Positions 8,821 through 18,319 of a DNA stretch of 44,489 nt are shown here, in pieces. The position numbers and the translations under genes are program-made. The stretch's first letter is position 1. Each line of letters starts with the position of its first letter. This stretch comes from an uncultured Bacteroidia bacterium (GTDB taxonomy: Bacteria; Bacteroidota; Bacteroidia; Bacteroidales; UBA932). The notes below the pieces were generated by a model, which saw only the letters and a program-made list of their open reading frames with translations, did not search any database and was not told where the DNA came from. Location of the stretch: NCBI GenBank assembly GCA_902796555.1, contig CADBPR010000067.1:1-44489 (forward strand). The letters run 5' to 3'.

Positions 8821-10076
8821 CTGCGGAATCTGCGTTTGCTGTCAAATCGGTAGGTCAGGGACACGGAAACGTTGTCAATGCCATAATACATCTTCTGGAT
8901 GCCCTGGTCGACATAGTTGCCGTTCTTCACATTGTAGAAAGTATCATAGTTGAGTTTGAGCGCGGCGGCACCCACGGCCATTTCCAGACCGAAACGGTCG
9001 GAGCCGAACAGGTGCAGCGGCAGCCGCCAGCCCAAGGTCAGGCCGCCGCCCCATGCCGGGGTCTTCCCCATGTGGTCCTGGTAGCGGAGCTCGCCGCCCA
9101 GGGCGTAGTTATACATGCCCAGCGTGCCGTGGATGGCGGCAAAAGGACCGGTACAGTCCTTGCGCAGCCAGCCGCGGATTTCCGGACGGATTTCCAACGT
9201 ATTGAATTTAATCGTATTGACGAACCAGTCGAAGGACCCGTAATACACCGGGAAACTGAAGGTGACATGGTTGAACAGCTCCACCTCGGCGGCGGCATTC
9301 ATCTGGAACAGGGCCCAGCCCAGCAGATTGGTCTTCACCCAATAGCCGCGGGCCTCGCGGACCGGTTCCGGGGCGGGCAGCTGCACCGGCGCCACGACTT
9401 CGGGTTCGGACACGACCGGAGCGGTCTCCGCGGGAACGGGGGCTGCCGGGACCGGGACTTCTTCGGGTACGGTCACTTCCGGGGTGACGTCCTCGACCAC
9501 CACCGTTTCTTCTTCCTGCACCGGAGCGGCATCATATCCGATGGCGACGAAGGTGGAACGCATGGCCGGGAAAATATTCTTTTTCATATCCTCCCATGCC
9601 TTCCCGTTCTGAATCGTCTTCATCGCGGCGGCCCGCTGGCCTTCCGGCAGGCGCATCGCTTCGCGCACTGCGTCCTTATAGGTAGCGGCGGAAGAAGCCA
9701 CATCCAGCATTTTGTCCAGCATTTCCCAACGGACCGGCTGGTTCTGAATCACGAACTCGCTGGCGGACAGGCCCAGGGAATCCTTCAGAAACGCCTGTAC
9801 GCTGGCGGAACGGTCCCGGGTCAGATTCTTGTTCAGCAGCAGGCTGCCATCCGGAGAAGAACCGGAAGAAACGACCACCCAGGCCCGCTGTCCCTTCGCC
9901 TCGGAAACTTTCCGGGCAAAATCGGCCAGGCGGGGGCCATTGTCCATAAAATCCGGATACAATGCCGCATCCGAAAGTTTAAAGAAGACCATGACTGTAT
10001 CCCGCTGAAGGGTTTGGGCAGACAGAATGGCTGCCAGACAAAGTAATATAAGGGAAGAAAACAAACGTTTCACCAC
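8817..10076 (-). CDS. DUF3575 outer-membrane protein with OmpA-like N-terminal region
   Basis: This 419-residue exported protein has a signal peptide ending near SAQT. Residues about 25-150 (FFKLSDAALYPDFMDNG, WVVVSSGSSPDG, LTRDRSASVQAFLKDSLG) look like a periplasmic OmpA-type domain. A proline/valine/glutamate-rich linker follows (about 185-245). The C-terminal part begins YWVKTNLLGWALFQMNAAAEVEL and ends VSLTYRF, a DUF3575 small beta-barrel with a terminal aromatic. DUF3575 proteins commonly lead fimbrillin gene clusters in Bacteroidales. Here it is the first gene of the operon and probably supplies an outer-membrane component. I see no clear promoter match in the AT-rich stretch after 10076. 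Confidence 0.82.
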   Translation of the reverse strand: MVKRLFSSLILLCLAAILSAQTLQRDTVMVFFKLSDAALYPDFMDNGPRLADFARKVSEAKGQRAWVVVSSGSSPDGSLLLNKNLTRDRSASVQAFLKDSLGLSASEFVIQNQPVRWEMLDKMLDVASSAATYKDAVREAMRLPEGQRAAAMKTIQNGKAWEDMKKNIFPAMRSTFVAIGYDAAPVQEEETVVVEDVTPEVTVPEEVPVPAAPVPAETAPVVSEPEVVAPVQLPAPEPVREARGYWVKTNLLGWALFQMNAAAEVELFNHVTFSFPVYYGSFDWFVNTIKFNTLEIRPEIRGWLRKDCTGPFAAIHGTLGMYNYALGGELRYQDHMGKTPAWGGGLTLGWRLPLHLFGSDRFGLEMAVGAAALKLNYDTFYNVKNGNYVDQGIQKMYYGIDNVSVSLTYRFDSKRRFRR

Positions 10077-10223
10077 GGTATTGTATTTCTTTTAAAAATC
10101 GGTGCGAATTTACGGATTTTTTGCCAATTAACAAAGAAAAAATCGGTATGCAAAAAGGGAAAAAATCAAATACCCCTTTAAAGGGCTTTCTGCGGCAGGT
10201 CCGCTACATTTTAGAATCAAATA

Positions 10224-10254
10224 TTGGCATTTTACAAGAAAATTCTTAATTTTG
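10224..10254 (+). promoter_or_regulatory. Promoter of the TPR protein/yebC operon
   Basis: A TTGG at 10224 and TAATTTTG (TAnnTTTG) at 10247-10254 are about 19 bases apart, the normal Bacteroidota spacing. The element lies 40 bases before the start at 10294. The remainder of 10077-10293 is AT-rich and shows no gene. Confidence 0.65.
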
Positions 10255-10293
10255 CAGGCTAATTGGTTATTGGAAATAAAAACAACAAAGCAT

Positions 10294-10977
10294 ATGGCAA
10301 AAGAAAAAATGACAGAGCAGGAGATGGAGCAGCAGGCCAAAGTGGGCCAGAGCATCTCCGCAGTGGAAAAATTCTTCAACGAGAACGGCAAAGCCATCTG
10401 GATTTGCGTCGCCGTCATCGCCCTCATTATCCTGGGCGCGCTCGCGTACAACAAATTCTATGTACAGCCCCGCCATGCGGAAGCCCTCGAGCAGATGTTC
10501 CCGGCCGAGGCCTCTTTCCGTGCCCAGCAGTATGAACTGGCGCTGAAGGGCGACGGCAACACCCTCGGTTTCGAGCAGATTATCAGCGAATACGGCAACA
10601 AAGCCGGTGCCGCCGTCTACCTGTATGCCGGCGAGTGCGAACTCCAGCTCGGCAACTTCGAGAACGCCATCAATTACCTGAAGAAATATGACGGCAGCGA
10701 CGCCATCCTGGCCGCCCGCGCCCTCTCCTGCGAAGGCGACGCCTACGTAGGACTGGAGAAATACAACGAGGCCCTCGCCTGCTTCGAGAAAGCGGCTGCC
10801 AAGGCTGACAACGTTTATGCCGCCGCCTATCTGAAGAAAGCCGGCATCGTCTGCGAAGAACTCGGCGACAAGGCCAAGGCTCTGACCTTCTACCAGACCA
10901 TCAAGGACCAGTATCCGCAGTCCATGGAAGGTTACGATATTGACAAGTATATCTCCAGAATCCAAAACGCCGAATAA
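10294..10977 (+). CDS. Membrane-anchored tetratricopeptide-repeat protein
   Basis: This is a 227-residue protein with a short basic/acidic cytoplasmic N-terminus, one membrane segment at residues about 34-52 (AIWICVAVIALIILGALAY), and then TPR-like helical pairs (AAVYLYAGECELQLGNFENA, AARALSCEGDAYVGLEKYNE, AYLKKAGIVCEELGDKAKA). The layout matches YfgM-like proteins, ancillary factors of periplasmic and Sec-linked quality control, but that function is an inference. The start at 10294 gives MAKEKMTEQE and follows a good promoter; a frame extension to 10252 runs into the promoter. It is followed within 3 bases by yebC. Confidence 0.82.
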   Translation: MAKEKMTEQEMEQQAKVGQSISAVEKFFNENGKAIWICVAVIALIILGALAYNKFYVQPRHAEALEQMFPAEASFRAQQYELALKGDGNTLGFEQIISEYGNKAGAAVYLYAGECELQLGNFENAINYLKKYDGSDAILAARALSCEGDAYVGLEKYNEALACFEKAAAKADNVYAAAYLKKAGIVCEELGDKAKALTFYQTIKDQYPQSMEGYDIDKYISRIQNAE

Positions 10978-10979
10978 TC

Positions 10980-11738
10980 ATGGGAAGAGCTTTTGAGTTC
11001 CGAAAGGAAAGGAAGTTGAAGCGCTGGGGCCACATGGCCCGCGTCTTCACGAAACTGGGCAAGGAAATCACGATTGCTGTCAAGCAGGGCGGTCCCGATG
11101 TGACCGGCAACCCGCGTCTGCGCGCCCTCTTGGCCGAAGCCCGTTCCGAGCAGATGCCCAAGGAGAATATCGAACGCGCCATCAAGAAGGCCACCGAGAG
11201 CAAGCAGGGTGACTTCAAGGAGGTCGTTTTCGAAGGTTACGGCCCTCACGGCATCGCCTATCTCGTAGAAACGGCGACGGACAACAACACCCGCACCGTG
11301 GCCAATGTCCGCAGCTACTTCACCAAGTGCGGCGGCACCCTCGGCACCAGCGGCAGCGTGGCCTTCATGTTTGACCACAAGTGCGTGTTCCGCATCAAGG
11401 AAGACCCGGCCAAGCCCATCGACCTGGAAGAACTGGAGCTCGAACTCATCGACCTGGGCCTGGACGAACTCTATGAGCAGGAAGTCGAGGACGAGGATGA
11501 AAACGTCAGCAAGGAAATCGTCATCTACGGCGAATACACCGCTTACGGCGCGATTCAGAAATTCATCGAAGAGAACGGCTACGAGCTGGTTTCCGGTGGT
11601 TTCGACCGCATCCCGAACGTAGACCTCAAGGAGGTTACACCCGAGCAGCGGGCCACCCTCGAAAAGCTCACCAACCTGCTGGAAGACGACGAGGATGTAA
11701 CGAACGTCTACACGACCCTCGCCCCCGCCGCCGAATAG
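10980..11738 (+). CDS. yebC: YebC/PmpR family DNA-binding regulator or translation factor (TACO1 family)
   Basis: The 252-residue protein begins [16 protein letters not shown] and has the family's N-terminal core ([44 protein letters not shown]). Next come [31 protein letters not shown] and [10 protein letters not shown], all near-invariant in YebC. Family members have been described both as transcriptional regulators and as factors easing translation of proline-rich stretches. The start lies 3 bases after the TPR gene, so the two are probably cotranscribed, and a strong terminator follows. Confidence 0.95.
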   Translation: MGRAFEFRKERKLKRWGHMARVFTKLGKEITIAVKQGGPDVTGNPRLRALLAEARSEQMPKENIERAIKKATESKQGDFKEVVFEGYGPHGIAYLVETATDNNTRTVANVRSYFTKCGGTLGTSGSVAFMFDHKCVFRIKEDPAKPIDLEELELELIDLGLDELYEQEVEDEDENVSKEIVIYGEYTAYGAIQKFIEENGYELVSGGFDRIPNVDLKEVTPEQRATLEKLTNLLEDDEDVTNVYTTLAPAAE

Positions 11739-11758
11739 TTCCGGACACAGCAAACGCT

Positions 11759-11790
11759 AAGAGGTCTGCCGATAGCAGACCTCTTTTTTT
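11759..11790 (+). terminator. Intrinsic terminator after yebC
   Basis: AGAGGTCTGC, a CGATA loop and GCAGACCTCT form a perfect 10-bp stem followed by a run of seven Ts. It separates the yebC transcript from the decarboxylase operon. Confidence 0.9.
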
Positions 11791-11810
11791 GTTCTCACGG
11801 TGTTTTTTAC

Positions 11811-11818
11811 TATATTTG
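11811..11818 (+). promoter_or_regulatory. -7 promoter element of the methylmalonyl-CoA decarboxylase operon
   Basis: TATATTTG matches TAnnTTTG, 37 bases before the mmdA start and just after the yebC terminator. Confidence 0.65.
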
Positions 11819-11854
11819 CGGGTTATAACATTAGTTTTAGGAAGATACGATACC

Positions 11855-13417
11855 ATGAACATTCAGCAGGAGAACATCCAGAAACTGGTCGACCGGCGGG
11901 CCAAAGCCCGGCTGGGCGGCGGAGAGAAACGCGTGGAAGCCCAGCATCAGAAAGGCAAGTTCACAGCGCGGGAACGCATCGCCCTGCTTCTGGACGAAGG
12001 CAGTTTCGAAGAATATGATATGTTCGTACAGCACCGCTGCACCCATTTCGGCATGGACAAGCAGCACTACGACGGTGACGGCGTCGTGACCGGCTGCGGC
12101 ACGATTGACGGCCGTCTGGTCTATGTGTTCGCCCAGGACTTCACGGTTACCGGCGGGTCGCTCTCCAAGACCATGTCCGAGAAAATCTGCAAGGTGATGG
12201 ACATGGCCGTCCGCAACGGCGCTCCCGTCATCGGGCTGAACGATTCCGGCGGCGCACGCATCCAGGAAGGAATTGACGCCCTGGCCGGATACGGCGAGAT
12301 TTTCGAACGGAACATTCTGGCTTCGGGCGTGGTCCCGCAGATTTCCGGCATTTTAGGACCCTGCGCCGGCGGAGCCGTCTACTCCCCCGCCCTGACCGAT
12401 TTCACCCTGATGGTCAAGAATACCTCTTATATGTTCCTGACCGGCCCGGCTGTCGTCAAGAGCGTCATCGGCGAAGAGGTCACCCAGGAAGAACTGGGCG
12501 GCGCCACCGTCCATGCCTCCAAGAGCGGCGTGGCCCATTTCGCGGCGGAAAACGAAGAAGAGGGCATCGCGACCCTGAAGAAACTGCTCAGTTTCCTGCC
12601 CCAGAACAACCGGGAGGAAGCGCCGCTGCGCCCCACTGCCGACCCGTACAACCGGGTGGACGATGCCCTGAACAGCATCATTCCCGACAACCCGAACAAA
12701 CCCTACGACATGTATGCCGTGATTCGCAGCATCGTGGATGACGGGGACTTCTTCGAGGTCCATCGCGCCTATGCCCGCAATATCATCGTCGGTTTCGCCC
12801 ACATGAACGGACGGAGCGTCGGCGTGGTGGCCAACCAGCCCGCCATGCTGGCCGGGGCCCTGGACATCAACGCGTCACGCAAGGCGGCCCGTTTCGTCCG
12901 CTTCTGCGACGCCTTCAACATCCCGCTTGTCACCCTCGTGGACGTGCCCGGCTTCCTCTGCGGCACCCATCAGGAATACGGGGCCATCATCGCCAACGGC
13001 GCCAAACTGCTGTATGCCTTCGGCGAAGCGACGGTGCCCAAAGTGACGGTCACCCTGCGCAAATCCTACGGCGGCGCCCATATCGTCATGAGCTGCAAAC
13101 AGCTCCGCGGCGACCTCAACTATGCCTGGCCCTCCGCCAACATCGCCGTAATGGGCGCGGACGGAGCCGTTGGCGTGCTCTATGCCAAGGACATGAAGGC
13201 GGCCGCCACCCCGGAAGAAGCCGCCCGCATCCGGGAGGAAAAGAAAAAAGAATACGACGACCTGTTCAACAACCCCTACCAGGCGGCCCAGAAAGGCTAC
13301 ATCGACGATATCATCGAGCCGCGCAACACCCGCTTCCGGGTCATCCGCGCCCTGGAGCAGCTGGCCGCCAAACAACAGGAAGTACCGGCCAAAAAACACG
13401 ACAATCTTCCGCTGTAA
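11855..13417 (+). CDS. mmdA: Methylmalonyl-CoA decarboxylase alpha subunit (carboxyltransferase)
   Basis: This 520-residue biotin-dependent carboxyltransferase transfers CO2 from (S)-methylmalonyl-CoA to carrier-bound biotin, yielding propionyl-CoA. Typical motifs are [70 protein letters not shown], and in the C-terminal half [24 protein letters not shown] and [10 protein letters not shown]. Length and both crotonase-type domains are complete. It could equally be annotated as a propionyl-CoA carboxylase beta chain, but the linked OadG, carrier and OadB genes show it belongs to a membrane decarboxylase. I chose the ATG at 11855 ([11 protein letters not shown]); a longer frame from 11789 overlaps the promoter. 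Confidence 0.95.
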   Translation: MNIQQENIQKLVDRRAKARLGGGEKRVEAQHQKGKFTARERIALLLDEGSFEEYDMFVQHRCTHFGMDKQHYDGDGVVTGCGTIDGRLVYVFAQDFTVTGGSLSKTMSEKICKVMDMAVRNGAPVIGLNDSGGARIQEGIDALAGYGEIFERNILASGVVPQISGILGPCAGGAVYSPALTDFTLMVKNTSYMFLTGPAVVKSVIGEEVTQEELGGATVHASKSGVAHFAAENEEEGIATLKKLLSFLPQNNREEAPLRPTADPYNRVDDALNSIIPDNPNKPYDMYAVIRSIVDDGDFFEVHRAYARNIIVGFAHMNGRSVGVVANQPAMLAGALDINASRKAARFVRFCDAFNIPLVTLVDVPGFLCGTHQEYGAIIANGAKLLYAFGEATVPKVTVTLRKSYGGAHIVMSCKQLRGDLNYAWPSANIAVMGADGAVGVLYAKDMKAAATPEEAARIREEKKKEYDDLFNNPYQAAQKGYIDDIIEPRNTRFRVIRALEQLAAKQQEVPAKKHDNLPL

Positions 13418-13421
13418 GCCT

Positions 13422-14327
13422 ATGGATAGCAAGAAAATCATCCTGGCAGTCATCGGCCTGGTCACCGCCCTCGCGGCAGCAGCCCAGAACGTGTCGGACC
13501 TGATTCTGTCCGAGGCGGTTCCCTGCAATACGCAGGGCGTCACCGACGGATACGGCCGCCATACGGGCTGGGTGGAAATCACCAACACCTCGCAGGGAAC
13601 GGTGAATTTCGGCGGCTGCTTCCTGACGGACGACCGGACCCGGCCGCAGCGATACATGATTCCCAAGGGGGACGCGTCCACCCGGCTGGGGCCCCGGCAG
13701 GTCACTCTGCTGTGGTGCGGCGGCAACGCCGACGAAGGCACGTATTACACCAACTTCACCCTCACGCCCGGCGGCACGGTCTACCTGGTCAGCAATGACG
13801 GCAAGACCTTCATCGACAGTCTGTCCATTCCGGCTGCCCTGCCCGCCGACATGGCCGTCCGCAAAGTCGCCCGGGACAACAAGAAAATGGATTTCCGGAC
13901 CGAGTCCGAGCCGGCCGTTCCGTCGCCCATGACCATGAATACGGTCGGCATTGAAGAAACCGGCGCCCAACGGATGGCCCGGACCGACCCGAACGGATGG
14001 ATTCTCACCCTGACCAGCGTGTCGGTCGTGTTTGCAGCCCTGATTATCCTCTGGTGGATTTTCACCGGCATCGGCCGTGCCTTTACCCGCAAGGGGAAAG
14101 CGGCGCCGAAAAAAGAAACACCGAAAAAAGAAGCCCCGGCAGACGAAGCCGTCGCAGCCGCGATTGCCCTGGCCCTGGATATGGAACAGGACGGTGACAC
14201 CTACGCCGCCATCGCCCTGGCCCTGCACCTGTACCTGAGCGAATCCGTACACGATACGGAGAGCTATGTCATCACCATCCGGCCCACGGCCGCCCGTCAC
14301 GAAACATTCAGAAAATTACCCAGATAA
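13422..14327 (+). CDS. OadG-like delta subunit of the Na+-pumping decarboxylase, fused to a periplasmic lamin-tail domain
   Basis: This is a 301-residue protein. A signal peptide (residues 1-21) is followed by a lamin-tail-like beta-sandwich at about 24-140 (LILSEAVPCN, HTGWVEITNTSQGTVNFGGCFLTDD, GGTVYLVSNDG). A single membrane helix follows at 193-217 (GWILTLTSVSVVFAALIILW), then a lysine/alanine-rich cytoplasmic tail ending in LALHLYLSESVHDTE. OadG/MmdD subunits hold the cytoplasmic carboxyltransferase on the membrane beta subunit. Here a large extracytoplasmic domain has been added in front of the anchor, as in other Bacteroidota. It sits 4 bases after mmdA and 1 base before the carrier gene. 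The role of the outer domain is unknown. Confidence 0.85.
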   Translation: MDSKKIILAVIGLVTALAAAAQNVSDLILSEAVPCNTQGVTDGYGRHTGWVEITNTSQGTVNFGGCFLTDDRTRPQRYMIPKGDASTRLGPRQVTLLWCGGNADEGTYYTNFTLTPGGTVYLVSNDGKTFIDSLSIPAALPADMAVRKVARDNKKMDFRTESEPAVPSPMTMNTVGIEETGAQRMARTDPNGWILTLTSVSVVFAALIILWWIFTGIGRAFTRKGKAAPKKETPKKEAPADEAVAAAIALALDMEQDGDTYAAIALALHLYLSESVHDTESYVITIRPTAARHETFRKLPR

Positions 14328-14328
14328 T

Positions 14329-14769
14329 ATGGCACAGTATACATTCAAAATTTCCGGTAAAGAATACAAAGTAAGCATCAACAGCATCGAAGGCAAGACC
14401 GCGCAGGTCAATGTCAACGGCGCAGATTACCTGGTGGAGCTGGAGAATGCCCCTGCGGCCGCTCCCGCAGCGCCTGCCGCGCCCGTACAGGCCGCTCCCG
14501 CCCCCGCCCCCGCCGCGGCAGCACCGGCACCCGCGCCGGCCGCCCCGAAAGGTGCACAGGTCCAGGTGACGTCCCCGATGGAGGGCAAGGTCCTGGAGAT
14601 TTGCGCCAAGCCGGGCGATGCAGTGAAAGCCGGGCAGAAAGTCGTCGTCATCGAAAGCATGAAAATGGAAGTGGAGATTTCCGCTCCGCAGGACGGCACC
14701 ATCGGCGAAATCCTGGTCCACAAAGGCGACCAGCTCTCGGACGGACAGGCGGTGGCTACTTTAGCATAA
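14329..14769 (+). CDS. mmdC: Biotin carboxyl carrier subunit of methylmalonyl-CoA decarboxylase
   Basis: This 146-residue protein starts MAQYTFKISGKEYKV and has a long alanine/proline hinge (about 42-74), then the biotinyl domain with VTSPMEGKVLEICAKPGDAV and the attachment motif ESMKME, Lys112 being the biotinylated residue. The flexible hinge lets the carboxybiotin shuttle between MmdA and the membrane beta subunit. The start at 14329 lies one base after the OadG stop; the longer frame to 14266 would overlap that gene and give a non-family N-terminus. Normal length for the family. Confidence 0.95.
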   Translation: MAQYTFKISGKEYKVSINSIEGKTAQVNVNGADYLVELENAPAAAPAAPAAPVQAAPAPAPAAAAPAPAPAAPKGAQVQVTSPMEGKVLEICAKPGDAVKAGQKVVVIESMKMEVEISAPQDGTIGEILVHKGDQLSDGQAVATLA

Positions 14770-14775
14770 AAGGCT

Positions 14776-15918
14776 ATGAACCAAATCATTGACAGTCTTC
14801 AGCAATTCTGGCAATTCACCGGATTCGCCAATTGCGGCTGGCAGAACCTGGTGATGATTGCCATCGGCATCGCCTTCATCACGGTGGCCATCATGAAGGA
14901 ATGGGAACCGCTGCTGCTGGTGCCCATCGGCTTCGGCATGATTCTGGGCAACATTCCCATGTTCCCGGGATTGAACATCGGCATCTACGAAGACGGTTCC
15001 GTGATGAACATTCTTTACCAGGGCGTTCGGCAGGGCTGGTATCCTCCGTTGATTTTCCTGGGCATCGGAGCCATGACGGATTTTTCCGCCCTGATTTCCC
15101 AGCCTCGGCTGGTGGTCATCGGCGCCGCCGCCCAGATGGGCATTTTCGGTGCCTACCTGCTGGCCTTGGCCCTGGGTTTCGCCCCGAATGAAGCGGGCGC
15201 CATCGGTATCATCGGCGGAGCGGACGGTCCGACCGCCATTTTCCTGTCCTCCAAACTGGCCCCGGACCTGATGGGCGCCATCGCCGTTTCGGCCTATTCC
15301 TACATGGCTCTCGTCCCCGTCATCCAGCGGCCTATCATGCTGCTGTTCACCACGAAGAAAGAACGCCTCATCCGGATGGAGAAGCCCCGCCAGGTCAGCC
15401 AGAAAGAAAAGATTATCTTCCCGATTGTCGGCTTCCTGACCACGGCCTTCATCGTTCCTTCGGGTCTCCCCCTGCTGGGCATGCTGTTCTTCGGCAACTT
15501 GCTGAAAGAAAGCGGCGTCACCCGGCGGCTGGCCGAAACGGCCCGGGGTCCCCTGATTGACGTGGTGACCACCCTGATTGGCCTCACGGTCGGCGCGTCC
15601 ACCCAGGCTGACAAATTCCTCAGCGGCAAGTCCGTCATGATTTTCGGGCTGGGCCTGCTGTCCTTCGTGATTGCCACGGCGGCCGGCGTCCTGTTCGTCA
15701 AATTCATCAACCTCTTCCTGAAAGAGGGTCACAAGATTAATCCGCTTATCGGCAATGCCGGTGTTTCCGCCGTGCCGGACAGCGCCCGCGTTTCGGAAGT
15801 CGTGGGCCGCGAGTCCGACCCGAACAACCACCTGCTGATGAACGCCATGGCCCCGAACGTGGCCGGCGTCATCGGTTCCGCCGTCGCGGCGGGCATCCTG
15901 CTGGGCTTCCTTGGATAA
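14776..15918 (+). CDS. mmdB: Na+-transporting decarboxylase beta subunit (OadB/MmdB)
   Basis: This 380-residue integral membrane protein decarboxylates carboxybiotin and exports Na+. There are about nine to eleven hydrophobic segments. The family signature GGADGPTAIF is at about residues 147-156, with Asp150 equivalent to the essential Asp of OadB region IIIa. GAMTDFSALISQP and the C-terminal NHLLMNAMAPNVAGVIGSAVAAG also match the family. It is 6 bases after the carrier gene and completes the complex: alpha, delta, gamma and beta are all present, with no separate epsilon. Confidence 0.95.
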   Translation: MNQIIDSLQQFWQFTGFANCGWQNLVMIAIGIAFITVAIMKEWEPLLLVPIGFGMILGNIPMFPGLNIGIYEDGSVMNILYQGVRQGWYPPLIFLGIGAMTDFSALISQPRLVVIGAAAQMGIFGAYLLALALGFAPNEAGAIGIIGGADGPTAIFLSSKLAPDLMGAIAVSAYSYMALVPVIQRPIMLLFTTKKERLIRMEKPRQVSQKEKIIFPIVGFLTTAFIVPSGLPLLGMLFFGNLLKESGVTRRLAETARGPLIDVVTTLIGLTVGASTQADKFLSGKSVMIFGLGLLSFVIATAAGVLFVKFINLFLKEGHKINPLIGNAGVSAVPDSARVSEVVGRESDPNNHLLMNAMAPNVAGVIGSAVAAGILLGFLG

Positions 15919-15924
15919 TACGCG

Positions 15925-17232
15925 ATGAGACGGAAACTTGCATGGGTCATCTTACTGCTGTCCGCCGGCTTGGGCGCTGCCGCACAAGACCGGGGCACGG
16001 CGGAAAAAACGCGTTCCGGCTGGAGCGTCGTGCCCCTGCCGACCGTCAGTTTCACCGCAGACAAAGGGTGGCAGTTCGGTGCCTTGGCCGAGCTCTATTA
16101 TTACGGGCCGAATCGCAGCCGCTACCCGGACTATGACCACAAGTTTTATTTCGACTTCGGTATCGCCACGAAGGGCGGCCGCTACGGTTTCATCTCCTAT
16201 GATTCGGACAAACTGATTCCCGGCCTGCGGCTGAGCACTTCGGTGATGTACCAGAACCACAAGAGCTATCCCTTCATGGGATTCAACGGTCTGGCCTCCC
16301 CGTATCACGAAACGCTCTATTACACGACCGGCGACGACGGCAAGCAGCAGCCCAGCGGCTACTACCAGATGCACCGGAACATGATTCGTTTCCTGTTCGA
16401 CCTCAAGGGGGATATCCTGCCGCATTTCCGGTGGGCGGCCGGCCTGCAGCTCTGGGTCTTTCGGCTTTATGACACAAAGTGGCCGCTGGCCGCCACCAGC
16501 CTGCTGCACCGGTATGTCAATGCCGGCATCCTGTCCGAAGATGAGGCGAAGGGCGGCATACATGCCGAACTGAAAGCCGGCGTCTTGTATGACACCCGCG
16601 ACAGCGAAGCCTCCACCAAGCGCGGCATCTGGGCGGAAGCCTTCCTGTACGGGTCCCCGGACATTTTCGAGAAGCGCAACAGTTATTTCAACGCCGCCCT
16701 CCATTTCCGGCATTACGTTCCCCTGGTTCCGGAAAGACTGACTTTCGCCTACCACCTGGCCTATCAGGGAACACTGTGGGGCGAGATGCCCTTCTATATG
16801 CTGTCGAACATCGCCAGCCTGCAGCTGCGGCAGGTCGATGCCGACGGACTGGGCAGTTATACCTCCCTGCGCGGCATCCTGTACAACCGCATGCTGGGGA
16901 AAGGCTATGCCTGGAGCAACATCGAACTGCGGTGGTTCATCGTCGATTTCAAGCTGTTGGGCATCGACTGGGGCATCGCCGTCAATCCCTTGATTGATAT
17001 GGGCATGGTGGTGCAGCCCTATCGGCTCGAAGCGCTCCGCAAGTACGGCGACAGCGTCCTGTACAGCGACGAGGGCTGGGCATGGAGCGGCGACAAACTG
17101 CACGTAAGCTATGGCCTCGGCGCCAAACTCACCGTTAATACCAATTTCGTCCTGTCGGCTGAATACGCCAGGCCCGTCCTGAAACAAGACGGCACCGGCG
17201 GCCTGAACGTCGGCGTCGGCTATATTTTCTGA
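15925..17232 (+). CDS. Outer-membrane beta-barrel protein (BamA/TamA-like, DUF5982-type N-terminus)
   Basis: This 435-residue exported protein has a signal peptide (MRRKLAWVILLLSAGLGAAAQ). PLPTVSFTADKGWQFGALAELYYYG, near the mature N-terminus, resembles the DUF5982 segment that precedes Omp85-type barrels. The rest alternates as amphipathic strands and ends LNVGVGYIF with a terminal Phe, as expected for an outer-membrane barrel. No POTRA domains are visible, so it is not BamA itself. It begins 6 bases after mmdB and is probably cotranscribed with the sodium pump. Its cargo or substrate is unknown. Confidence 0.78.
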   Translation: MRRKLAWVILLLSAGLGAAAQDRGTAEKTRSGWSVVPLPTVSFTADKGWQFGALAELYYYGPNRSRYPDYDHKFYFDFGIATKGGRYGFISYDSDKLIPGLRLSTSVMYQNHKSYPFMGFNGLASPYHETLYYTTGDDGKQQPSGYYQMHRNMIRFLFDLKGDILPHFRWAAGLQLWVFRLYDTKWPLAATSLLHRYVNAGILSEDEAKGGIHAELKAGVLYDTRDSEASTKRGIWAEAFLYGSPDIFEKRNSYFNAALHFRHYVPLVPERLTFAYHLAYQGTLWGEMPFYMLSNIASLQLRQVDADGLGSYTSLRGILYNRMLGKGYAWSNIELRWFIVDFKLLGIDWGIAVNPLIDMGMVVQPYRLEALRKYGDSVLYSDEGWAWSGDKLHVSYGLGAKLTVNTNFVLSAEYARPVLKQDGTGGLNVGVGYIF

Positions 17233-17242
17233 TTCCATCGCC

Positions 17243-18319
17243 ATGACCCGGGAAGAACTGAAAGAATACCTGCACAACCTGATCGATTTCCGGGATGAAA
17301 TCGATACGGCGGATGCTGTCGCCCGCATCAAGAAAAACATCTGGTTCCGCGGACCGAACGTATGGATTCTGGCCTTCGCCATCATCCTGGCCTCGGTCGG
17401 CCTGAACGTCAACTCGACGGCCGTTATTATCGGCGCGATGCTGGTATCCCCGCTGATGGGACCGATTGTGGGCATCGGCCTTTCCATCGGCATCAGCGAC
17501 GTACAGCTCCTGCGTGACGCCGCCCTGAACCTGCTGGTCATGGTCGTCATCAGCCTGATGGCATCCACGCTGTATTTCCTGCTCTCCCCCCTTGACCTGG
17601 TCAACCCGACGGAGCTCCAAGCCCGTACGAGCCCGACCATCTACGATGTGCTGATTGCCCTGTTCGGCGGTTTCGCCGGCATTCTGGAGACGACCCGCAA
17701 GGACCGGGGGACCGTCCTGTCCGGCGTGGCCATTGCCACGGCCCTCATGCCGCCGCTCTGTACGGCCGGATACGGGCTTTCCTGCGGTAACTGGCCCTAT
17801 TTCTTCGGCGCCCTGTATCTGTTCATCATAAACGGCGTCTTCATCATCCTGGCTACGTTCTTCATGGTCAAATACCTGCGCTTCACCCCGGTGGAAAGCT
17901 ACGAACACAACCGGCGGCGCACCCTGACGATGACCCTGCTGCTGATTGCCTTCATCATTCCGAGCGTCATTTCGGCCGTCTCCCTGGTCCGGGAGAACAA
18001 TTTCCGGCGCAATGTCGAGACCTTCGTTTCCGCCAACAAAAGCTACTCCGGCACATATATCTACGACTATAAGATTGACGGACAGCATGTTATCATCTAC
18101 ACAGCCGGCGACCCGCTGAGCGAAAGCGAGCGGATGCTGCTGGACGCTTCCGCCAGCGTCTTCCACATCAATCCGGACAACCTGGTCATCAAGGAAAGCA
18201 ATTTCGGTTCGCGCAGCATCGAACTGCTGGAAGAAGCGCTGCAGCAAAGGGACGAACGCATCCGGGAAATGGAAGCGGAAATGGATCAGCTCAAACAAGA
18301 TATCGACGGAATACAATGA
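17243..18319 (+). CDS. DUF389 / TIGR00341 family membrane protein
   Basis: This 358-residue protein has a soluble N-terminus (MTREELKEYLHNLIDFRDEIDTADAV) and a conserved block, NVWILAFAIILASVGLNVNS followed by TAVIIGAMLVSPLMGPIVGIG, which is the DUF389 core. About six membrane segments follow (to near residue 250), then a soluble C-terminal tail that ends in a charged coiled coil. DUF389 proteins have no settled function. The gene lies 10 bases after the barrel gene and overlaps the following gene by ATGA, so it sits in the same transcription unit as the sodium pump. Confidence 0.85.
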   Translation: MTREELKEYLHNLIDFRDEIDTADAVARIKKNIWFRGPNVWILAFAIILASVGLNVNSTAVIIGAMLVSPLMGPIVGIGLSIGISDVQLLRDAALNLLVMVVISLMASTLYFLLSPLDLVNPTELQARTSPTIYDVLIALFGGFAGILETTRKDRGTVLSGVAIATALMPPLCTAGYGLSCGNWPYFFGALYLFIINGVFIILATFFMVKYLRFTPVESYEHNRRRTLTMTLLLIAFIIPSVISAVSLVRENNFRRNVETFVSANKSYSGTYIYDYKIDGQHVIIYTAGDPLSESERMLLDASASVFHINPDNLVIKESNFGSRSIELLEEALQQRDERIREMEAEMDQLKQDIDGIQ

